DNA of 64,000 nucleotides from assembly GCA_964016885.1 (NCBI GenBank), contig OZ024744.1, forward strand, positions 111,064,536 to 111,128,535, written 5' to 3'. The DNA comes from Eledone cirrhosa. Its lineage: Eukaryota; Mollusca; Cephalopoda; Octopoda; Eledonidae. The position numbers and the translations under genes are program-made. Under the pieces are notes generated by a model. It saw only the letters and a list, made by a program, of their open reading frames with translations, made no database searches and was not told the DNA's origin. This document shows positions 27,766 through 41,300 of this stretch, one piece after another; within the stretch, counting starts at the first letter, position 1; the number at the start of each line of letters is the position of its first letter.

Positions 27766-30700
27766 TTGCCCTGAACACAGTAAAACTACACAATCCTCTA
27801 TAACTTACATTGCTCTGAACACAGTAAAACTACACAATCCACTATAAATTACCTTGCCCTGAACACAGTAAAACTACACAATCAACTATAACTTACCTTG
27901 CCCTGAACACAGTAAACAACACAATCCACTATAACTTACCTTGCTCTGAACACAGTAAAACTACACAATCCACTATACCTTACCTTGCCCTGAACACAGT
28001 AAAACTACACAATCCACTATAAGTTACCTTGCTCTGAACACAGTAAAACTACACAATCCACTATAACTTACCTTGCCCTGAACACAGTAAACTACACAAT
28101 CCACTATAACTTACATTGCCCTGAACACAGTAAAACTACACAAACCACTATAAATTACCTTGTTCTGAACACAGTAAAACTACACAATCCACTATACCTT
28201 ACCTTGCCCTGAACACACTAAACTACAGGATCCACTATAACTTAACTGGCCCTGAACACAGTAAAACTACACGATCCACTATAACTTACATTGCCCTGAA
28301 CACAGTAAAACTACACAATCCACTATAACTTGCCTTGCTCTGAACACAGTAAAACTACACAATCCACTATAACTTACTTTGCCATGAACACAGTAAAACT
28401 ACACGATCCACTATAACTTACCTTGCACTGAACACAGTAAAACTACACAATCCACTATAACTTACCTTGCACTGAACACAGTAAAACTACACAATCCACT
28501 ATAAATTACCCTGCCCCGAACACAGTAAAACTACACAATCCACTATAACTTACCTTGCTCTGAACACAGTAAAACTACACAATCCACTATAACTTAACTG
28601 GCCCTGAACACAGTAAACTACAGAATCCACTATAACTTACCTTGCCCTGAACACAGTGAAACTACACAATCCACTATAAATTACCTAGCTCTGAACACAG
28701 TAAAACTACACAATCCACTATAACTTACCTTGCCCTGAACACAGTAAAACTACACAATCCACTATAGCTTACCTTGCCCTGAACACAGTAAAACTACACA
28801 ATCCACTATGAATTACCTTGCTCTGAACACAGTAAAACTACACAATCCACTATAAATTACCTTGCACTGAACACAGTAAAACTACACAATCCACTATAAC
28901 TGAACTGGCCCTGAACACAGTAAAACTACACAATCCACTATAACTTAACTGGCCCTGAACACAGTAAAACTACACAATCCACTATAACTTAACTGGCCCT
29001 GAACACAGTAAAACTACACAATCCACTATAAGTTACCTTGCTCTGAACACAGTAAAACTACACAATCCACTATAACTTACCTTGCCCTGAACACTGTAAA
29101 CTACACAATCCACTATAACTTACATTGCCCTGAACACAGTAAAACTACACAAACCACTATAAATTACCTTGTTCTGAACACAGTAAAACTACACAATCCA
29201 CTATACCTTACCTTGCCCTGAACACAGTAAAACTACACAATCCACTATAACTTACTTTGCCCTGAACATATTAAAACTACACAAACCACTATAAATTACC
29301 TTGCCCTAAACACTGTAAAACTTTATAATCCACTATAACTTAACTGGCCCTGAACACACTAAACTACAGGATCCACTATAACTTACATTGCTCTGAACAC
29401 AGGAAAACTACACAAACCACTATAACTTACATTGCCCTGAACACAGTAAAACTACACAAACCACTATAAATTACCTTGTTCTGAACACAGTAAAACTACA
29501 CAATCCACTATACCTTACCTTGCCCTGAACACACTAAACTACAGGATCCACTATAACTTAACTGGCCCTGAACACAGTAAAACTACACGATCCACTATAA
29601 CTTACATTGCCCTGAACACAGTAAAACTACACAATCCACTATAACTTGCCTTGCTCTGAACACAGTAAAACTACACAATCCACTATAACTTACTTTGCCA
29701 TGAACACAGTAAAACTACACAATCCACTATAACTTACCTTGCACTGAACACAGTAAAACTACACAATCCACTATAAATTACCCTGCCCTGAACACAGTAA
29801 AACTACACAATCCACTATAACTTACCTTGCTCTGAACACAGTAAAACTACACAATCCACTATAACTTAACTGGCCCTGAACACAGTAAACTACAGAATAC
29901 ACTATAACTTACCTTGCCCTGAACACAGTAAAACTACACAATCCACTATAAATTACCTTGCTCTGAACACAGTAAAACTACACAATCCACTATAACTTAC
30001 CTTGCCCTGAACACAGTAAAACTACACAATCCACTATAGCTTACCTTGCCCTGAACACAGTAAAACTACACAATCCACTATGAATTAGCTTGCTCTGAAC
30101 ACAGTAAAACTACACAATCCACTATAAATTACCTTGCACTGAACACAGTAAAACTACACAATCCACTATAACTGAACTGGCCCTGAACACAGTAAAACTA
30201 CACAATCCACTATAACTTAACTGGCCCTGAACACAGTAAAACTACACAATCCACTATAACTTAACTGGCCCTGAACACAGTAAAACTACACAATCCACTA
30301 TAAGTTACCTTGCTCTGAACACAGTAAAACTACACAATCCACTATAACTTACCTTGCCCTGAACACAGTAAACTACACAATCCACTATAACTTACATTGC
30401 CCTGAACACAGTAAAACTACACAAACCACTATAAATTACCTTGTTCTGAACACAGTAAAACTACACAATCCACTATACCTTACCTTGCCCTGAACACAGT
30501 AAAACTACACAATCCACTATAACTTACTTTGCCCTGAACATATTAAAACTACACAAAGCACTATAAATTACCTTGCTCTAAACACAGTAAAACTTTATAA
30601 TCCACTATAACTTAACTGGCCCTGAACACACTAAACTACAGGATCCACTATAACTTACATTGCTCTGAACACAGGAAAACTACACAAACCACTATAACTT

Positions 30701-31070
30701 AACTGACCCTGAACACAGTAAAACTACACAATCCACTATAACTTAACTGACCCTGAACACAGTAAAACTACACAATCCACTATAACTTAACTGGCCCTGA
30801 ACACAGTAATATACAGGATCCACTATAACTTACCTTGCTCTGAACACAGTAAAACTACACGATCCACTATAACTTACATTGCCCTGAGCACAGTAAAACT
30901 ACACAATCCACTATAACTTGCCTTGCTCTGAACACAGTAAAACTACACAATCCACTATAACTTACTTTGCCATGAACACAGTAAAACTACACAATCCACT
31001 ATAACTTACCTTGCACTGAACACAGTAAAACTACACAATCCACTATAACTTACCTTGCACTGAACACAGT
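27766..31070. repeat. End of the left domain, GGATCC-rich series
   Basis: Repeats of the series GTTCTG, ATACC, CTAAACTACAGGATCC, AACTTAACTGG, ACGATCC, ACTTGCCTTGCTCTG. The GGATCC copies at 28,227 and 29,542 are 1,315 bp apart (30 monomers less 5), and those at 29,368 and 30,639 are 1,271 bp apart. ATGAATTA monomers lie at about 28,808 and 30,080. The last GGATCC of the window is at about 30,815 in an aberrant ATATACAGGATCC monomer. Confidence 0.6.
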
Positions 31071-32052
31071 AAAACTAAACAATCCACTATAACTTACATT
31101 GCCCTGAACACAGTATAACTACATAATCCACTATAAATTACCTTGCTCTGAACACGGTAAAATTACGCAATCCACTATAACTTACCTTGCTCTGAACACA
31201 GTAAACCTACACAATCCACTATAAATTACCTTGCCCTGAACACAGTAAAACTACACAATCCACTATAAGTTACCTTGCTCTGAACACAGTAAAACAACAC
31301 AATCCACTATAACTTATCTGGCCCTGAACACAGTAAAACTACACAATCCACTATAACTTACCATGCCCTGAACACAGTAAAACTAAACAATCCACTATAA
31401 CTTACATTGCCCTGAACACAGTAAAATTACACAAACCACTATAAATTACCTTGCCGCGAACACAGTAAAACTACAAAATCCACTATAACTTACCTTGCAC
31501 TGAACACAGTAAAACTACACAATCCACTATAACTTACCTTGCACTGAACACAGTAAAACTAAACAATCCACTATAACTTACATTGCCCTGAACACAGTAA
31601 AACTACATAATCCACTATAAATTACCTTGCTCTGAACACAGTAAAATTACACAATCCACTATAACTTACCTTGCTCTGAACACAGTAAACCTACACAATC
31701 CACTATAAATTACCTTGCCCTGAACACAGTAAAACTACACAATCCACTATAAGTTACCTTGCTCTGAACACAGTAAAACAACACAATCCACTATAACTTA
31801 TCTGGCCCTGAACACAGTAAAACTACACAATCCACTATAAATTACCTTGCCCTGAACACAGTAAAACTACACAATCCACTATAACTTACCTTGCCCTGGA
31901 CACAGTAAAACTACACAATCCACTATAACTTACCTTGCTCTGAACACAGTAAAACTACACAATCCACTATACCTTACCTTGGCCTGAACACAGTAAAACT
32001 ACACAATCCACTATAGCTTACATTGCTCTGAACACAGTAAAACTACACAATC
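31071..32052. repeat. 484-bp (11-monomer) tandem duplication at domain boundary
   Basis: GTAAACCTAC (31,201 and 31,685), GTAAAACAACAC and ACTTATCTGGCC each occur twice, 484 bp apart, so 31,071-31,554 and 31,555 to about 31,830 are tandem copies. The block combines left-domain variants (GTAAACCTAC, also at 23-27 kb) with the first appearance of the series that recurs through the right domain. Confidence 0.75.
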
Positions 32053-34780
32053 CATTATAGCTTACCTTGCCCTGAAAACAGTGGAACTACACAATCCACT
32101 ATAAATTACCTTGCTCTGAACACAGTAAAACTACACAATCCACTATAACTTAACTTGCTCTGAACACAGTAAAACTACACAATCCACTATAACTTACCTT
32201 GCTCTGAACACAGTAAAACTACACAATCCACTATAACTTACTTTGCCATGAACACAGTAAAACTACACAATCCACTATAACTTACCTTGCACTGAACACA
32301 GTAAAACTACACAATCCACTATAGTTTACCTTGCCCTGAACACAGTAAAACTACACAATCCACAATAACGTACCTTGCCCTGAACACAGTAAAACTACTT
32401 AATTCACTATAACTTACCTTGCTCTGAACACAGTAAAACTACACAATCCACTATACCTTACCTTGCCCTGAACACAGTAAAACTACACAATCCACTAAAA
32501 CTTACCTTGTTCTGAACACAGTAAAACTACACAATCCACTCTAACTTACCTTGCCCGGAACAAAGTAAAACTACGTAATCCACTATACCTTACCTTGCCC
32601 TGAACACAATGAAACTACACAATCCACTATAACTTACCTTGCTCTGAACACAGTAAAACTACACAATCCACTATAAATTACCTTGCCCTGAACACAGTAA
32701 AACTACACAATCCACTATTACTTACCTTGCCCTGAACACAGAATAACTACACAATCCACTATAACTTAACTGGCCCTGAACACAGTAAAACTACACAATC
32801 CACTATTACTTACCTTGCTCTGAACACAGTAAAACTACACAATCCACTATTACTTACCTTGCTCTGAACACAGAAAAACTACACAATCCACTATAACCTA
32901 CTTTGCCATGAACACAGTAAAACTACACAATCCACTATTACTTACCTTGCTCTGAACACAGAAAAACTACACAATCCACTATAACTTACTTTGCCATGAA
33001 CACAGTAAAACTACACAATCCACTATAACTTAACTGGCCCTGAACACAGTAACACTACACAATCAACTATAACTTACCTTGCTCTGAACACAGTAAAACT
33101 ACACAATGCACTATAACTTACTTTGCCATGAACACAGTAAAACTACACAATCCACTAAAACTTACCTTGCACTGAACACAGTAAAACTACACAATCCACT
33201 ATAAATTACCTTGTTCTGAACACAGTAAAACTACACAATCCACTCTAACTTACCTTGCCCGGAACAAAGTAAAACTACGTAATCCACTATACCTTACCTT
33301 GCCCTGAACACAGTGAAACTACACAATCCACTATAACTTACCTTGCTCTGAACACAGTAAAACTACACAATCCACTATAACTTACTTTGCCATGAACACA
33401 GTAAAACTACACAATCCACTATAACTTAACTGGCCCTGAACACAGTAACACTACACAATCAACTATAACTTACCTTGCTCTGAACACAGTAAAACTACAC
33501 AATGCACTATAACTTACTTTGCCATGAACACAGTAAAACTACACAATCCACTAAAACTTACCTTGCACTGAACACAGTAAAACTACACAATCCACTATAA
33601 ATTACCTTGTTCTGAACACAGTAAAACTACACAGTCCACTCTAACTTACCTTGCCCGGACCAAAGTAAAACTACGTAATCCACTATACCTTACCTTGCCC
33701 TGAACACAGTGAAACTACACAATCAACTATAACTTACCTTGCTCTGAACACAGTAAAACTACACAATCCACTATAACTTACTTTGCCATGAACACAGTAA
33801 AACTACACAATCCACTATAACTTACCTTGCACTGAACACAGTAAAACTACACAATCCACTATAACTTACCTTGCACTGAACACAGTAAAACTACACAATC
33901 CACTATAACTTAACTGGCCCTGAACACAGTAAAACTACACAATCCACTATAACTTAACTGGCCCTGAACACAGTAAAACTACAGAATCCACTATAACTTA
34001 CCTTGCCCAGAACAAAGTAAAACTACGTAATCCACTATACCTTACCATGCCCTGAACACAGTAAAACTACACAATCCACTATACCTTACCATGCCCTGAA
34101 CACAGTAAAACTACACAATCCACTATAGCTTACCTTGCCCTGAACACAGAAAAACTAAACAATCCACTATAACTTACATTGCCCTGAACACAGTAAAACT
34201 ACACAATCCACTATAAATTACCTTGCTCTGAACACAGTAAAATTACACAATCCACTATAACTTACCTTGCTCTGAACACAGTAAACCTACACAATCCACT
34301 ATAAATTACCTTGCCCTGAACACAGTAAAATTACACAATCCACTATAAGTTACCTTGCTCTGAACACAGTAAAACAACACAATCCACTATAACTTAACTG
34401 GCCCTGAACACAGTAAAACTACACAATCCACTATAACTTACCATGCGCTGAACACAGTAAAACTAAACAATCCACTATAACTTACATTGCCCTGAACACA
34501 GTAAAATTACACAAACCACTATAAATTACCTTGCCCGGAACACAGTAAAACTACACAATCCACTATAAATTACCTTGCCCTGAACACAGTAAAACTACAC
34601 AATCCACTATAACTTACCTTGCCCTGGACACAGTAAAACTACACAATCCACTATAACTTACCTTGCTCTGAACACAGTAAAACTACACAATCCACTATAC
34701 CTTACCTTGGCCTGAACACAGTAAAACTACACAATCCACTATAGCTTACATTGCTCTGAACACAGTAAAACTACACAATC
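32053..34780. repeat. Right-domain unit, subtype A, 2,728 bp (62 monomers)
   Basis: Starts with the CCATTATAGC marker. It contains two ACACTACACAATCAAC monomers 396 bp apart (33,051 and 33,447), a 9-monomer tandem duplication that is the mark of subtype A. The second copy carries CCCGGACCAAAG where the first has CCCGGAACAAAG. The unit continues with ACCATGCCCTG pairs at 34,045, then GTAAACCTAC, ACCATGCGCTG (34,441) and TGCCCTGGACAC. Confidence 0.8.
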
Positions 34781-36900
34781 CATTATAGCTTACCTTGCCC
34801 TGAAAACAGTGGAACTACACAATCCACTATAAATTACCTTGCTCTGAACACAGTAAAACTACACAATCCACTATAACTTACCTTGCTCTGAACACAGTAA
34901 AACTACACAATCCACTATAACTTACCTTGCTCTGAACACAGTAAAACTACACAATCCACTATAACTTACTTTGTCATGAACACAGTAAAACTACACAATC
35001 CACTATAACTTACCTTGCACTGAACACAGTAAAACTACACAATCCACTATAGTTTACCTTGCCCTGAACACAGTAAAACTACACAATCCACAATAACGTA
35101 CCTTGCCCTGAACACAGTAAAACTACTTAATTCACTATAACTTACCTTGCTCTGAACACAGTAAAACTACACAATCCACTATACCTTACCTTGCCCTGAA
35201 CACAGTAAAACTACACAATCCACTATAGCTTACATTGCTCTGAACACAGTAAAACTACACAATCCACTATAAATTACCTTGCCCTGAACACAGTAAAACT
35301 ACACAATCCACTATTACTTACCTTGCCCTGAACACAGAATAACTACACAATCCACTATAACTTAACTGGCCCTGAACACAGTAAAACTACACAATCCACT
35401 ATTACTTACCTTGCTCTGAACACAGTAAAACTACACAATCCACTATTACTTACCTTGCTCTGAACACAGAAAAACTACACAATCCACTATAACTTAATTT
35501 GCCATGAACACAGTAAAACTACACAATCCACTATTACTTACCTTGCTCTGAACATAGAAAAACTACACAATCCACTATAACTTACTTTGCCATGAACACA
35601 GTAAAACTACACAATCCACTATAACTTAACTGGCCCTGAACACAGTGACACTACACAATCAACTATAACTTACCTTGCTCTGAACACAGTAAAACTACAC
35701 AATGCACTATAACTTACTTTGCCATGAACACAGTAAAACTACACAATCCACTAAAACTTACCTTGCACTGAACACAGTAAAACTACACAATCCACTATAA
35801 CAAACATTGCCCGGAACAAAGTAAAACTACGTAATCCACTATACCTTACCTTGCCCTGAACACAGTGAAACTACACAATCCACTATAACTTACCTTGCTC
35901 TGAACACAGTAAAACTACACAATCCACTATACCTTACCTTGCCCTGAACACAGTAAAACTACATAATCCACTATAGTTTACCTTGCCCTGAACACAATAA
36001 AACTACACAATCCACTATAAATTACCTTGCTCTGAACACAATAAAACTACACAATCCACTATAACTTAACTGGCCCTGAACACAGTAAAACTACACAATC
36101 CACTATAACTTACCTTGCCCTGAACACAGTAAAACTACACAATCCACTATAACAAACATTGCCCTGAACACGGTAAAACTACACAAACCACTATAAATTA
36201 CCTTGCCCTGAACACAGTAAAACTACATAATCCACTATAGTTTACCTTGCCCTGAACACAATAAAACTACACAATCCACTATAACGTACCTTGCCCTGAA
36301 CACAGTAAAACTACTTAATTCACTATAACTTACCTTGCTCTGAACACAGTAAAACTACACAATCCACTATACCTTACCTTGCCCTGCACACAGTAAAACT
36401 ACACAATCCACTATAACTTACCTTGCCCTGAACACAGTAAAACTACACAATCCTCTATAACTTACCTTGCTGTGAACACAGTAAAACTACACAATCCACT
36501 ATGCCTTACCTTGCCCTGAACACAGTAAAACTACACAATCCTCTATAACTTACATTGCCCTGAACACAGTAAAACTACACAATCCACTATTACTTACATT
36601 GCTCTGAACACAGAAAAACTACACAATCCACTATAACTTACTTTGCCATGAACAGAGTAAAACTACACAATCCACTACAACTTACCTTGCACTGAACACA
36701 GTAAAACTACACAATCCACTATAAGTTACCTTCCTCTGAACACAGTAAAACTACACAATCCACTATAACTTAACTGGCCCTGAACACAGTAACACTACAC
36801 AATCCACTCTAACTTACCTTGCCCAGAACAAAGTATAACTACGTAATCCACTATACCTTACCTTGCCCTGAACACAGTCAAACTACACAATCCACTATAG
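34441..36900. repeat. 2.4-kb amplicon, copy 1 of 3
   Basis: From ACCATGCGCTG to the GTCAAAC monomer this stretch matches 48,828-51,287 at an exact offset of 14,387 bp and 53,096 onward at a further 4,268 bp. Checked points are 34,781/49,168, 35,647/50,034, 35,771/50,158 and 36,834/51,221. Differences are single bases, for example CTGCACACAG at about 36,386 in this copy only. Confidence 0.85.
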
Positions 36901-38211
36901 CTTACATTGCTCTGAACACAGTAAAACTACACAATCCACTATAGCTTACCTTGCCCTGAACACAGTAAAACTACACAATCCACTATAGCTTACCTTGCCC
37001 TGAACACAGAAAAACTAAACAATCCACTATAACTTACATTGCCCTGAACACAGTAAAACTACACAATCCACTATAAATTACCTTGCTCTGAACACAGTAA
37101 AATTACACAATCCACTATAACTTACTTTGCCATGAACACAGTAAAACTACACAATCCACTACAACTTACCTTGCACTGAACACAGTAAAACTACACAATC
37201 CACTATAAATTACCTTCCTCTGAACACAGTAAAACTACACAATCCACTATAACTTAACTGGCCCTGAACACAGTAACACTACACAATCCACTCTAACTTA
37301 CCTTGCCCAGAACAAAGTATAACTACGTAATCCACTATACCTTACCTTGCCCTGAACACAGTCAAACTACACAATCCACTATAGCTTACATTGCTCTGAA
37401 CACAGTAAAACTACACAATCCACTATAGCTTACCTTGCCCTGAACACAGTAAAACTACACAATCCACTATAGCTTACCTTGCCCTGAACACAGAAAAACT
37501 AAACAATCCACTATAACTTACATTGCCCTGAACACAGTAAAACTACACAATCCACTATAAATTACCTTGCTCTGAACACAGTAAAATTACACAATCCACT
37601 ATAACTTACCTTGCTCTGAACACAGTAAACCTACACAATCCACTATAAATTACCTTGCCCTGAACACAGTAAACTACACAATCCACTATAAGTTACCTTG
37701 CTCTGAACACAGTAAAACAACACAATCCACTAAAACTTAACTGGCCCTGAACACAGTAAAACTACACAATCCACTATACCTTACTTTGCTCTGAACACAG
37801 TAGAACTACACAATCCACTATACCTTACCTTGGCCTGAACACAGTAAAACTACACAATCCACTATAACTTACCTTGCTCTGAACACAGTAAAACTACACA
37901 ATCCACTATAACTTACCTTGCTCTGAACACAGTAAAACTACACAATCCACTATAAATTACCTTGCTCTGAACACAGTAAAACTACACAATCCACTATAAC
38001 TTACCTTGCTCTGAACACAGTAAAACTACACAATCCACTATAACTTACTTTGCCATGAACACAGTAAAACTACACAATCCACTATAACTTACTTTGCCAT
38101 GAACACAGTAAAACTACACAATCCACTATACCTTACCTTGGCCTGAACACAGTAAAACTACACAATCCACTATAGCTTACATTGCTCAGAACACAGTAAA
38201 ACTACACAATC
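34781..38211. repeat. Right-domain unit, subtype B, 3,431 bp (78 monomers -1)
   Basis: Subtype B marks are ACTTTGTCATG (about 34,970), ACTTAATTTGCCATG, GAACATAGAAAAAC, GTGACACTACAC (35,647) and the hybrid monomer at 35,771-35,814. Further on come the ACAAACATTGCC/ACGGTAAAAC cassette (36,152), ATGCC (36,509) and two GTATAACTACGTAATCC monomers 484 bp apart (36,834 and 37,318). A single 43-mer near 37,672 explains the odd length. Confidence 0.8.
35771..35814. repeat. Hybrid monomer: ACAAACATTGCC fused to CGGAACAAAG
   Basis: Elsewhere the ACAAACATTGCC monomer is followed by CTGAACACGG, and CCCGGAACAAAG follows CTCTAACTTACC. Here the two join within one monomer of normal length. The same hybrid occurs at 50,158-50,201 and 54,426-54,469, at the amplicon offsets. 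It looks like a one-time in-register recombination product later copied with the 2.4-kb block. Confidence 0.8.
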
Positions 38212-38365
38212 CATTATAGCTTACCTTGCCCTGAAAACAGTGGAACTACACAATCCACTATAAATTACCTTGCTCTGAACACAGTAAAACTACACAATCC
38301 ACTATAACTTAACTTGCTCTGAACACAGTAAAACTACACAATCCACTATAACTTACCTTGCTCTG

Positions 38366-38409
38366 AACACAGTAAAACTACACAATCCACTATAACTTAC
38401 TTTGCACTG
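38366..38409. repeat. Chimeric monomer from a one-monomer deletion
   Basis: Its variable part reads ACTTACTTTGCACTG. In the homologous units at 32.2, 42.5 and 47.1 kb two neighbouring monomers read ACTTACTTTGCCATG and ACTTACCTTGCACTG. The left half of the first joined to the right half of the second, removing exactly 44 bp. This shows a single in-register deletion between adjacent monomers. Confidence 0.85.
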
Positions 38410-39663
38410 AACACAGTAAAACTACACAATCCACTATAGTTTACCTTGCCCTGAACACAGTAAAACTACACAATCCACAATAACGTACCTTGCCCTGAAC
38501 ACAGTAAAACTACTTAAATCACTATAACTTACCTTGCTCTGAACACAGTAAAACTACACAATCCACTATACCTTACCTTGCCCTGAACACAGTAAAACTA
38601 CACAATCCACTAAAACTTACCTTGTTCTGAACACAGTAAAACTACACAATCCACTCTAACTTACCTTGCCCGGAACAAAGTAAAACTACGTAATCCACTA
38701 TACCTTACCTTGCCCTGAACACAATGAAACTACACAATCCACTATAACTTACCTTGCTCTGAACACAGTAAAACTACACAATCCACTATAAATTACCTTG
38801 CCCTGAACACAGTAAAACTACACAATCCACTATTACTTACCTTGCCCTGAACACAGAATAACTACACAATCCACTATAACTTAACTGGCCCTGAACACAG
38901 TAAAACTACACAATCCACTATTACTTACCTTGCTCTGAACACAGTAAAACTACACAATCCACTATTACTTACCTTGCTCTGAACACAGAAAAACTACACA
39001 ATCCACTATAACCTACTTTGCCATGAACACAGTAAAACTACACAATCCACTATTACTTACCTTGCTCTGAACACAGAAAAACTACACAATCCACTATAAC
39101 TTACTTTGCCATGAACACAGTAAAACTACACAATCCACTATAACTTAACTGGCCCTGAACACAGTAACACTACACAATCAACTATAACTTACCTTGCTCT
39201 GAACACAGTAAAACTACACAATGCACTATAACTTACTTTGCCATGAACACAGTAAAACTACACAATCCACTAAAACTTACCTTGCACTGAACACAGTAAA
39301 ACTACACAATCCACTATAAATTACCTTGTTCTGAACACAGTAAAACTACACAATCCACTCTAACTTACCTTGCCCGGAACAAAGTAAAACTACGTAATCC
39401 ACTATACCTTACCTTGCCCTGAACACAGTGAAACTACACAATCCACTATAACTTACCTTGCTCTGAACACAGTAAAACTACACAATCCACTATAACTTAC
39501 TTTGCCATGAACACAGTAAAACTACACAATCCACTATAACTTAACTGGCCCTGAACACAGTAACACTACACAATCAACTATAACTTACCTTGCTCTGAAC
39601 ACAGTAAAACTACACAATGCACTATAACTTACTTTGCCATGAACACAGTAAAACTACACAATC

Positions 39664-40499
39664 CACTAAAACTTACCTTGCACTGAACACAGTAAAACTA
39701 CACAATCCACTATAAATTACCTTGTTCTGAACACAGTAAAACTACACAATCCACTCTAACTTACCTTGCCCGGACCAAAGTAAAACTACGTAATCCACTA
39801 TACCTTACCTTGCCCTGAACACAGTGAAACTACACAATCAACTATAACTTACCTTGCTCTGAACACAGTAAAACTACACAATCCACTATAACTTACTTTG
39901 CCATGAACACAGTAAAACTACACAATCCACTATAACTTACCTTGTACTGAACACAGTAAAACTACACAATCCACTATAACTTACCTTGCACTGAACACAG
40001 TAAAACTACACAATCCACTATAACTTAACTGGCCCTGAACACAGTAAAACTACACAATCCACTATAACTTAACTGGCCCTGAACACAGTAAAACTACAGA
40101 ATCCACTATAACTTACCTTGCCCAGAACAAAGTAAAACTACGTAATCCACTATACCTTACCATGCCCTGAACACAGTAAAACTACACAATCCACTATACC
40201 TTACCATGCCCTGAACACAGTAAAACTACACAATCCACTATAACTTACCTTGCCCTGAACACAGTAAAACTACACAATCCTCTATAACTTACCTTGCTGT
40301 GAACACAGTAAAACTACACAATCCACTATGCCTTACCTTGCCCTGAACACAGTAAAACTACACAATCCTCTATAACTTACATTGCCCTGAACACAGTAAA
40401 ACTACACAATCCACTATTACTTACATTGCTCTGAACACAGAAAAACTACACAATCCACTATAACTTACTTTGCCATGAACAGAGTAAAACTACACAATC
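39664..40499. repeat. 836-bp (19-monomer) tandem duplication, copy 1
   Basis: Runs from CCACTAAAACTTACC through CCCGGACCAAAG (39,771), GTACTG, the paired ACCATGCCCTG, AATCCTCTATAAC (40,279), ATGCC and ACAGAAAAAC to the TGAACAGAG monomer. It is directly followed by a second copy at 836 bp. Confidence 0.85.
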
Positions 40500-41300
40500 C
40501 ACTAAAACTTACCTTGCACTGAACACAGTAAAACTACACAATCCACTATAAATTACCTTGTTCTGAACACAGTAAAACTACACAATCCACTCTAACTTAC
40601 CTTGCCCGGACCAAAGTAAAACTACGTAATCCACTATACCTTACCTTGCCCTGAACACAGTGAAACTACACAATCAACTATAACTTACCTTGCTCTGAAC
40701 ACAGTAAAACTACACAATCCACTATAACTTACTTTGCCATGAACACAGTAAAACTACACAATCCACTATAACTTACCTTGTACTGAACACAGTAAAACTA
40801 CACAATCCACTATAACTTACCTTGCACTGAACACAGTAAAACTACACAATCCACTATAACTTAACTGGCCCTGAACACAGTAAAACTACACAATCCACTA
40901 TAACTTAACTGGCCCTGAACACAGTAAAACTACAGAATCCACTATAACTTACCTTGCCCAGAACAAAGTAAAACTACGTAATCCACTATACCTTACCATG
41001 CCCTGAACACAGTAAAACTACACAATCCACTATACCTTACCATGCCCTGAACACAGTAAAACTACACAATCCACTATAACTTACCTTGCCCTGAACACAG
41101 TAAAACTACACAATCCTCTATAACTTACCTTGCTGTGAACACAGTAAAACTACACAATCCACTATGCCTTACCTTGCCCTGAACACAGTAAAACTACACA
41201 ATCCTCTATAACTTACATTGCCCTGAACACAGTAAAACTACACAATCCACTATTACTTACATTGCTCTGAACACAGAAAAACTACACAATCCACTATAAC
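40500..41300. repeat. 836-bp tandem duplication, copy 2
   Basis: CCCGGACCAAAG is at 40,607 and AATCCTCTATAAC at 41,115, each 836 bp after copy 1. The end (about 41,300) switches into ACTTAACTGGCC instead of ACTTTGCCATG. The pair is repeated 3,784 bp downstream. Confidence 0.85.

Larger units (their letters stand above)
1..31070. repeat. Left array domain: 43-bp and GGATCC-bearing monomers
   Basis: This half has variants missing or nearly missing after about 31 kb. About fifty monomers have lost one A from the AAAA run (GTAAACTAC), making 43-mers, so HOR spacings here are usually a few bases short of a multiple of 44. From 5.9 kb on, monomers reading CTACAGGATCC recur at about 5,957, 6,537, 7,669, 10,745, 12,810, 22,258, 22,783, 24,234, 26,473, 28,227, 29,542, 30,639 and 30,815, and then stop. 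A monomer with AAACTTTATAATCC is last seen near 30,590, and GAACATATTAAAAC likewise ends near 30.5 kb. HOR periods are mostly 1.1-2.6 kb. The domain limit is placed by these marker losses and by the start of a 484-bp duplication, so it is good to a few hundred bases. Confidence 0.8.
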
